A stretch of 64,000 nt of DNA from the NCBI GenBank assembly GCA_943327755.2, contig CALPYF020000013.1, positions 37,364 to 101,363 of the forward strand, written 5' to 3'. The position numbers and the translations under genes were made by a program. Below are positions 58,765 to 64,000 of this stretch, piece after piece. The notes beneath the pieces are model-generated. The model had not been told where the DNA came from. It saw only the letters and a program-made list of their open reading frames with translations, and did not search any database. Within the stretch, counting starts at the first letter, position 1. Every line of letters begins with the position of its first letter. The stretch is from Deinococcus hopiensis KR-140. Its GTDB lineage: Bacteria; Deinococcota; Deinococci; Deinococcales; Deinococcaceae.

Positions 58765-58770
58765 TACGCT
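58765..58770 (+). promoter_or_regulatory. TANNNT box of the SH3 protein gene
   Basis: TACGCT, 6 nt before ATG 58777, a clear leaderless arrangement that also decides the start against the longer frame from 58642. Confidence 0.5.
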
Positions 58771-58776
58771 CCAGGT

Positions 58777-59193
58777 ATGACTCTGACGGCAAGGCCCCGT
58801 CGCGTCGCCGCGCTGTGCGGGACGCTCGCCACGCTGTCCCTTTTCGCGACTCCAGCACAGGCGCACCGCAGCGGCTGTCACCGCTGGCACTCCTGCCCCA
58901 GTGACACCGGCAGTTACGTCTGCGGCGACCTGGGGTACACCACGTTCTGCGGCCCTCGTGTGGCGACCTTCGTCCCCGCTGCGCCCGCCAGTCCTCCCTC
59001 CATCTCGACCGCCTCGCTGAGGTACACCACCGCGGCTGTTCATCTCCGTGCGAGCCCCAGCGCACAGGGCGTCACGCTCACCACGCTGGCCAGCAGCACG
59101 AAAGTGAACCTGATCCTCTGCGGGAATGGCTGGTGCCGCGTCACTTGGCAGGACTACACCGGCTACGTCGCCCAGGCGTATCTACGCCCATGA
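58777..59193 (+). CDS. Exported bacterial SH3-domain protein (138 aa)
   Basis: A signal peptide (about 1-30, ending ATPAQA) is followed by a Cys/His-rich segment (HRSGCHRWHSCPSDTGSYVCGDLGYTTFC), a form seen in small secreted proteins and possibly disulfide-bonded or metal binding. A C-terminal SH3b domain (AAVHLRASPSAQGVTLTTLASSTKVNLILCGNGWCRVTWQDYTGYVAQAYL) probably contacts the cell wall. The stop overlaps the next ATG (ATGA). Confidence 0.75.
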   Translation: MTLTARPRRVAALCGTLATLSLFATPAQAHRSGCHRWHSCPSDTGSYVCGDLGYTTFCGPRVATFVPAAPASPPSISTASLRYTTAAVHLRASPSAQGVTLTTLASSTKVNLILCGNGWCRVTWQDYTGYVAQAYLRP

Positions 59194-59336
59194 ACTCCAG
59201 GAGCATGGATGTGAGCAGCACTGAAGGCAGGAGACGGGCAGGCGCATTGGCCCTGCTCCTGGCCCTTCTGGCGGCCTGCCACCACCGCACACACTGGATC
59301 CCCGTGGATGCCCGGTGCCACCAGGCCCCACGGTGA
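59190..59336 (+). CDS. Very small lipoprotein (48 aa)
   Basis: RRAGALALLLALLAAC is a lipoprotein signal with lipobox, leaving a mature peptide of about 19 residues (CHHRTHWIPVDARCHQAPR). It is coupled to the SH3 protein by ATGA overlap. It may be truncated. Confidence 0.45.
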   Translation: MNSRSMDVSSTEGRRRAGALALLLALLAACHHRTHWIPVDARCHQAPR

Positions 59337-59460
59337 CCTGCGGCTTGCCGCCGCCACCGACGCGATAGAGGTTCCCTGGCACGCCTGAGTTGCCAACGTC
59401 CTTCTCCAGTGTCCATGCCACACCGGCCACACTGTTCCCGCCCTGACCTGTGGAGGTTTC

Positions 59461-59844
59461 ATGATCCGCCTGAACATCATTCTCACTGCGGCCCTCGCCC
59501 TCACGCTGGTCGCCTGCCAGGTGTCCACCCCCGAGACCGTGACGCCGTTGGAGCGACCTGTTTCCGAGGCCACCTTCTCCGCCGCTGAGGGCTGGTCGAT
59601 GCCTCACCCTGGCGTGTACATCCAGGAGGTCTACGCGGCGGACGGCACGCTGAAGCGGGAGGGGTATGTCACCACGACACCAGATGGACTGCAGTGGCTC
59701 GCCGCGCGGCGCCAGCAGCAGCTTGACGCCGTGGGGCGCGGCGAGCCGCTCCACCTGAGTGGGGATGTCGAGGTGCGCAGGGCGCAGAAGCTTCACACCT
59801 TGAACACGGTCATCTCAGCCGCTCAGCGTGAAGGGCAACCTTGA
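59461..59844 (+). CDS. Lipoprotein (127 aa)
   Basis: A lipoprotein signal IRLNIILTAALALTLVAC with a good lipobox, then a polar mature part (QVSTPETVTPLERPVSEATFSAAEGWSMPHPGVYIQEVYAADGTLKREGYVTTTPDGLQWLAARRQQQLDAV). GGAGG 6 nt before the ATG. No family is recognised. Confidence 0.65.
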   Translation: MIRLNIILTAALALTLVACQVSTPETVTPLERPVSEATFSAAEGWSMPHPGVYIQEVYAADGTLKREGYVTTTPDGLQWLAARRQQQLDAVGRGEPLHLSGDVEVRRAQKLHTLNTVISAAQREGQP

Positions 59845-60211
59845 CCGCCTGATGGATGTGGGGTCGCCTGTCGTTGGAGCGAGACCGCGATCAGCATGCA
59901 GAGGCGATCAGTGAGTACCTTCCGCTGCAGGCCAGGTCCCCGGCACGGATAGGACGGGCCTGGGGCCTCCGAAGCGTCACGGTTCCAATTCGACTTTCAT
60001 GCCCCCATGTCCTGGATCTGAGTACGGCCAGAACGTGGTGTCTCCCAGGGGGCGACGTCTTTCAGGGCGGAGACTGAGGGTCGTCACCGGGACCAGCGCA
60101 CTGGAAGCCCAGAGCGGAACAGACGACTGCTTCATGCGCGGAGATACCGGTCGATCAGCAACCGCCGGGTCCTCGACGCCAGCAGACCCTGTGCGGCAGG
60201 GCATATCTGAC
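59845..60211. other. Stretch without a recognised gene
   Basis: Between the lipoprotein and the stop of the ABC-F gene. No frame of convincing coding character and no obvious hairpin were seen. Confidence 0.5.
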
Positions 60212-61855
60212 CTACTGCGCGCCTTCCCAACTGACCGCGGTGCCGTCACGTTCCAGGTCTGTGACGGAGCCACCCTCCACCCACCAGTGTCGGGTTGCGA
60301 CCCGGCGGACCAGTTCACGGTCATGCGACGCGAAGATCACCGTTCCGGTGAAGGCGTCCAGGACCGCCTGCACGGCCTCAATGGCAGCGGCGTCCAAGTG
60401 GTTGGTTGGCTCGTCCAGCACGAGGAGGGGCGCGGCCGTCAGGCTGAGCCGTGCCAGCGCCAGCCGGGTCAGTTGCCCCCCGGACAGGTCCGTCAGGGGG
60501 CGGTGCAGTTCACGAGGGAGGCCCAGCCGGGCCAGCGCCGCGTACATCGCCTGCGGACTCAAGTGCGGGTCCGCAGCCAGCAAGGCGTCCTCCAGGGTTT
60601 GAAACCCGGCATATTCTTCGTGCTGCTGACCCGCCCACTGCAGCGTGAGGTCAGCCCGGCGGATCACCCCGCCGGCCAGCGGGCTCTGACCCGTGAGGGC
60701 GCGCAGTAGCGTGCTCTTCCCGGCGCCGTTCGGGCCGATGACGGCGATTTTCTCCCCACGCCGCACGTGCAGGTTCAGCTCTGCGAGGAGAGGCTGTCCG
60801 GCCACCTCCAGCCTGCCGCCGTGCACACTCAGGAGGTCGTTCGGCCCGTGTGGGATGGTGCCGAACGCCACGCGCACCAGGTTCCGGTCGGGCAGGAGGC
60901 GTTCAGGGGCGTCCATGCGGTCCAGACGCCGGGCCAGTGCCTGCGCGCGGCGGGCCAGCGTGCGGGCCACGTCCTGCGCGCGCATCTTGGCTGAGCCCTT
61001 GTGCCCGGGTTTCTTCCGCCGGTGGTTGTACCGGTCCGTACTGGCCGCCTGCTGCGCCACGCGCCGCTGCTCGTCTGTCAGGGCCGCCACCTGCCGCTGG
61101 TGCGCCTGATACTGCCGGTCTCGGGCCGCGCGCAGGGTGGCTTTGACCGCCATGGCGGCCGAGTAGTGACCGGGGTAGACGCGCAGCTGACCGCGTTCCA
61201 GCTCCGCGCAGCGGGTCACCGTGGCGTCCAGGAACGCGCGGTCGTGCGAGACGATCAGGAACGCGGCAGGACTGCGCTGCACCCAGTCTTCGAGCCACTC
61301 CAGGCTGGGCCAGTCCAGGTGATTGGTCGGCTCATCGAGCAGGTACGTATCGGCCGGCGTGAGCAGGAGCCGCGCCAGCAGGGCCCGGCGGCGCTGCCCC
61401 CCAGAGAGGCGCGCGGGGTCCCCATCTGGACGCAGGTGCAGGGCACTCAGCACTTCGGTGGCACGCTGGTCGAAGTCGTACCCACCCAGGTCACGCCAGG
61501 CCTCCTCCGCTGCCGCGAAGGCGTCCAGTGCCGCGGCGGTGGGGTCCTCGAGTGCCTGCTGACTGAGGTGCAGGGCGTGCCCCGCCTGGCTGAGGAACGA
61601 AGGGCGCACGGCGTCCAGGATGGACGAGCCGGGCAGGTCTTCCAGTTGCGGGAGATACGCGACGCGACCACTGCGGCGGACCGTACCGGCGGAGGGGGTC
61701 AGTGTGCCGTTCGCCAGGCGCAGCAGGGTGGTCTTGCCGCAGCCGTTGGGCCCGAGCAGCGCGACACGCTCCCCCGGATGAAGGTCAAGGTGGACGTGGG
61801 TGAACAGGGGGCGGTCGCCGTAGGACAGGGCGACATCGTGAAGGACAAGACTCAA
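60212..61855 (-). CDS. ABC-F family ATPase
   Basis: A 547-residue soluble protein with two ABC domains and no membrane segments. Walker A 1 is LLGPNGCGKTTLL, signature 1 RLSGGQRRRALLARLL, Walker B 1 TYLLDEPTNHLD, an interdomain linker of charged helices follows (RDRQYQAHQRQVAALTDEQRR...KPGHKGSAKMRAQDVARTLARR), then Walker A 2 VIGPNGAGKSTLL, signature 2 DLSGGQLTRLALARL and Walker B 2 LLVLDEPTNHLD. ABC-F proteins act on the ribosome, in translation quality control or antibiotic protection; which applies here cannot be told. It starts at TTG 61855 with GGAG about 11 nt upstream. Confidence 0.88.
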   Translation of the reverse strand: MSLVLHDVALSYGDRPLFTHVHLDLHPGERVALLGPNGCGKTTLLRLANGTLTPSAGTVRRSGRVAYLPQLEDLPGSSILDAVRPSFLSQAGHALHLSQQALEDPTAAALDAFAAAEEAWRDLGGYDFDQRATEVLSALHLRPDGDPARLSGGQRRRALLARLLLTPADTYLLDEPTNHLDWPSLEWLEDWVQRSPAAFLIVSHDRAFLDATVTRCAELERGQLRVYPGHYSAAMAVKATLRAARDRQYQAHQRQVAALTDEQRRVAQQAASTDRYNHRRKKPGHKGSAKMRAQDVARTLARRAQALARRLDRMDAPERLLPDRNLVRVAFGTIPHGPNDLLSVHGGRLEVAGQPLLAELNLHVRRGEKIAVIGPNGAGKSTLLRALTGQSPLAGGVIRRADLTLQWAGQQHEEYAGFQTLEDALLAADPHLSPQAMYAALARLGLPRELHRPLTDLSGGQLTRLALARLSLTAAPLLVLDEPTNHLDAAAIEAVQAVLDAFTGTVIFASHDRELVRRVATRHWWVEGGSVTDLERDGTAVSWEGAQ

Positions 61856-62073
61856 AGGACCACACTCCAGGCAGGGCGGGGCGGCCTCCGCGGCGGGCGC
61901 GGCAGGCCAGGGACGTCAGACGAGGGGTCTGATCGTGCTCAACGCGTCTGCAGGACGTTCATCGCTCTGGATGATACGGGTCGACAGGGGCCGTGCCGAC
62001 CGCCAGATGGCCTAGCGCTGTGAAGGCGTGCGGCGGAGAGTGGCCCATCAGGTGCGCGTATGCTGGCTTGACC

Positions 62074-62622
62074 ATGGCGTTCCAGCTCCCCCCACTCAGC
62101 GCGGCCCACCGCGAAGACCTGATGCGGGCCCTCCAGGCCACCCGTGACGCGATTGAACAGGCCCTCACGGAGTTGGAGCAGGTCAGTAGCGCGGTGGCCG
62201 CATCAGACCTGATGGCGAGAGTGGTCGCTCCGGCCCTCAGCGCGAATGAAGCCTTGCTGGACCACATCAACGATTCAGCTGGGCCACCCCCACTGGACGA
62301 GGCGGCAGTAACTTATCTTCAGCAGGACGCCCGCACGCTCCAGGACTGCGCCGGGGCCATCCTGGCCACCGTCGAGGATCCGGCCGCACTGAACGGCGCA
62401 CGGCGCGGGCGTCTCCCGATGCACGACTGGGTCGAAACGGCGTTCGTGGCCACCCTCAACCTGCGAGATTTCGCGTCTCCCAGCTGGCCACGGGTGGAGC
62501 GGGCTCACCTGGCACTCGGGTATGAGGTGGTCGCTGCGCAGCGGTACGTGCTGTATGGAGAACGCCGGTTTGGTCCAGTGGCGCTGCCTCCAGGCCTGCA
62601 CCAATTCCCTCAACGGCCTTGA
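62074..62622 (+). CDS. Helical hypothetical protein (182 aa)
   Basis: An all-helical protein (HREDLMRALQATRDAIEQALTELEQVSSAVAASDLMARVVAPALSANEALLDHIND...; LQQDARTLQDCAGAILATVEDPAALNGARRG). A possible TATGCT box lies 9 nt before ATG 62074. Its function is unknown. Confidence 0.55.
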   Translation: MAFQLPPLSAAHREDLMRALQATRDAIEQALTELEQVSSAVAASDLMARVVAPALSANEALLDHINDSAGPPPLDEAAVTYLQQDARTLQDCAGAILATVEDPAALNGARRGRLPMHDWVETAFVATLNLRDFASPSWPRVERAHLALGYEVVAAQRYVLYGERRFGPVALPPGLHQFPQRP

Positions 62623-62681
62623 CGGCGCACTCGTTCGCAGCTGCATAAGTTCACGTGTCCTGACAGGGACGCCTGCGCCGA

Positions 62682-62975
62682 CTACACCAGTTCGGACGCC
62701 GCCAGGGACCGCGGAACCCACGACGCCACGTCCATCGCAACTGGCCTGCCTCTAGGGTCTTGGATCATCAGCAGCGCCTGACGCTGCACGCGCACCGCGT
62801 GATTCGTGTGGAGCAGGTCAAGGAGAAGCAGGGGTAAGGCACCGTCTGGCCAGCCTCCGATAGACCAGCAAGATTCGGCCAGCAGTTCAGCCGAGCCACC
62901 TGAGGCCAGCACCTGATGAATGAACGGCACGGGCAACTCATGCACGAGAGCCCGGCCCACTTGGAAGAAGAGCAC
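62682..62975 (-). CDS. Hypothetical protein, possibly the end of a larger gene (97 aa)
   Basis: A coding-looking frame (FFQVGRALVHELPVPFIHQVLASGGSAELLAESCWSIGGWPDGALPLLLLDLLHTNHAVRVQRQALLMIQDPRG...) starting at GTG 62975. The frame stays open further upstream with plausible residues, so the true start is unclear. Confidence 0.4.
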   Translation of the reverse strand: MLFFQVGRALVHELPVPFIHQVLASGGSAELLAESCWSIGGWPDGALPLLLLDLLHTNHAVRVQRQALLMIQDPRGRPVAMDVASWVPRSLAASELV

Positions 62976-62977
62976 CT

Positions 62978-63106
62978 TTAAGGCGGGGTCCCCCGAGTCA
63001 GGCGGGTCAGGAGCGTGTTCAGAGTGTCGCTCCGCGTGGCGGCCAGCCAGGCTGGCGATGGGAACAGGACGCCGCCCAGCTCATTGGCCTGCCGGGCCTG
63101 GAGCAG
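62978..63106 (-). pseudogene. Gene fragment (42 codons between stops)
   Basis: A minus-strand frame reading QARQANELGGVLFPSPAWLAATRSDTLNTLLTRLTRGTPP and then TAA. It looks like the C-terminus of a protein but has a stop just upstream and no start codon, so it is probably a remnant. Confidence 0.3.
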
Positions 63107-63326
63107 TCAGTTCAACAGGTGACGCCGCAGCCGGCCAGTCGGGCGTCCAGCGGTCCTCCATCCATCTGACGATACCTGAATGCCCCCCGGCAGATGGGTA
63201 GATCAGTGACGAGCGAAGACCCACAAGCCCCGAAGCACATGAGACCCGCATCACTCAGGGCATCCAGTAAGCTACGACCTATCAGATGAAGGTCACACCT
63301 CCCTCGCACTCTTCGGTGGGACGCTC
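63107..63326. other. Stretch without a recognised gene
   Basis: Mixed composition with lower GC than average and no convincing frame on either strand; probably decayed sequence continuous with the fragment to its left. Confidence 0.4.
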
Positions 63327-63647
63327 GTGAGCGGCCGAATCCATGTGCGGTGTACCGTCGACGTGGACCCCACTGGCTGCCCGACCCGTATCCAAGTGGC
63401 CGGTCACACATGGTCAATCGAGGGAGCCCGTCTGCTGCCCACCCGCCGTCTCTGGCGACTGAACCGGCCGTCACGCTGGCAGGTGTCCTGCGCCACCGTC
63501 ACATTGGAACTGTACGCGCAGGAGTACCGCCCCGGCGCGGCAGGCCTGACCTGGTGGTGGGTGGTGATCCCCGACGCTGCCCTCGCGCCACTGATGCTGC
63601 AACGCAGTGTGCGTGGAGGTGGCGTCCGCCCGCTGGAGTCCCGCTGA
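63327..63647 (+). CDS. Small beta-rich protein (106 aa)
   Basis: A strand-rich protein (GRIHVRCTVDVDPTGCPTRIQVAGHTWSIEGARLLPTRRLWRLNRPSRWQVSCATVTLELYAQEY) from GTG 63327. The layout resembles small DUF6504-like proteins with a conserved W region, a tentative resemblance. Its function is unknown. Confidence 0.5.
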   Translation: MSGRIHVRCTVDVDPTGCPTRIQVAGHTWSIEGARLLPTRRLWRLNRPSRWQVSCATVTLELYAQEYRPGAAGLTWWWVVIPDAALAPLMLQRSVRGGGVRPLESR

Positions 63648-63751
63648 CAGATCTTGGATGCTGGGCCGCTCGGGCAGACCAGTTGGCGGCGCAGTGGCCA
63701 ACGGCCGCAGTCAACCAGTGGAGTGGACAGACGGTTCCGTTCTCTACTGAA

Positions 63752-64000
63752 TTAAGGGCTTGAGGTCGGGCCCTCTGTACCGAACATCTTCAGGTTGAGG
63801 CTGTGCTGGACGCAAAATTCCTGAACGTATGATCGGTCGCGAATCGGCACAACAAACGGCGGTGTTTTGGGTGTGTGACCATCCCAGAACCCGCCGATCT
63901 CCAGCGTACTGAACTCACCCGCCATTTCAAAGCCTGCGTGCCCTTCCTGCGCCACGACACGCTGCAGCGTGTCGTGGACGTGATCTTCGCCATGGTGACC
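63752..64000 (-). CDS. Partial hypothetical protein running off the right edge
   Basis: The C-terminal 82 residues of a minus-strand gene that enters the window at its right end (HHGEDHVHDTLQRVVAQEGHAGFEMAGEFSTLEIGGFWDGHTPKTPPFVVPIRDRSYVQEFCVQHSLNLKMFG). GTG 63955 is an internal codon, not a start. No family is recognised. Confidence 0.5.
   Translation of the reverse strand, partial: GHHGEDHVHDTLQRVVAQEGHAGFEMAGEFSTLEIGGFWDGHTPKTPPFVVPIRDRSYVQEFCVQHSLNLKMFGTEGPTSSP

Overview
The window looks like part of a large plasmid (or second replicon) of a Deinococcus-like bacterium. This is an inference from four things: very high GC with strong G/C third-position bias; single-copy genes whose start codon sits 5-7 nt after a TANNNT box (the leaderless promoter type known in Deinococcus); an XPB helicase/Bax1-type nuclease pair; and a Rep gene, an iteron array and two ParA/ParB pairs, which mark plasmid DNA. 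No tRNA, rRNA or CRISPR array was seen.

Left half (about 1-39.4 kb) is a nearly unidirectional plus-strand set of plasmid core genes. In order: a MoxR-type AAA+ ATPase with a VWA/HExxH partner; a TOPRIM protein; a degenerate DnaQ-like protein; a TGT-fold protein; parA/parB with a three-copy centromere-like repeat; a DarB-like DNA methyltransferase/helicase split by a -1 frameshift; and an expanded PRTRC cassette (13.8-26.1 kb). That cassette has one ubiquitin-like protein C, one E1/ThiF protein, one protein E, three E2-like B proteins and three F proteins. It is followed by a second TGT-fold protein overlapping a SWIM-domain helicase, an RNase H-like gene and many small unknown genes. Two transcription units of different composition interrupt this half: an alpha/beta hydrolase (17.5-18.5 kb) and a BAAT-family thioesterase with a MerR regulator (34.7-37.0 kb).

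The most striking feature is a family of 21 hairpins with TGGCC...GGCCA stems. They lie almost always exactly 10 nt before an ATG that mostly lacks a Shine-Dalgarno sequence. Stem sequences vary with compensatory changes while geometry is fixed. Two more copies lie further upstream of Shine-Dalgarno-led genes, and two relatives carry T-tracts and look like terminators.

Right half (about 39.4-64 kb) is more conventional. It has a UvrD-like helicase, an iteron origin with a divergent rep gene, a tnpB-only IS element, a second parAB pair with a 30-bp palindrome, and a secreted metallo-beta-lactamase protein. It continues with a lipase-like protein overlapped by a lipoprotein (possible toxin/immunity), the XPB/Bax1 pair, PAP2 phosphatase, small exported proteins and an ABC-F ATPase. 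Several genes here start 5-7 nt after a TANNNT box and none uses the hairpin element.

Functional reading (inference): the left half supplies partition, DNA protection against host restriction (methyltransferase/helicase, possible base-exchange enzymes) and a protein-tagging pathway of unknown target. The right half supplies replication, a second partition system and accessory cargo.
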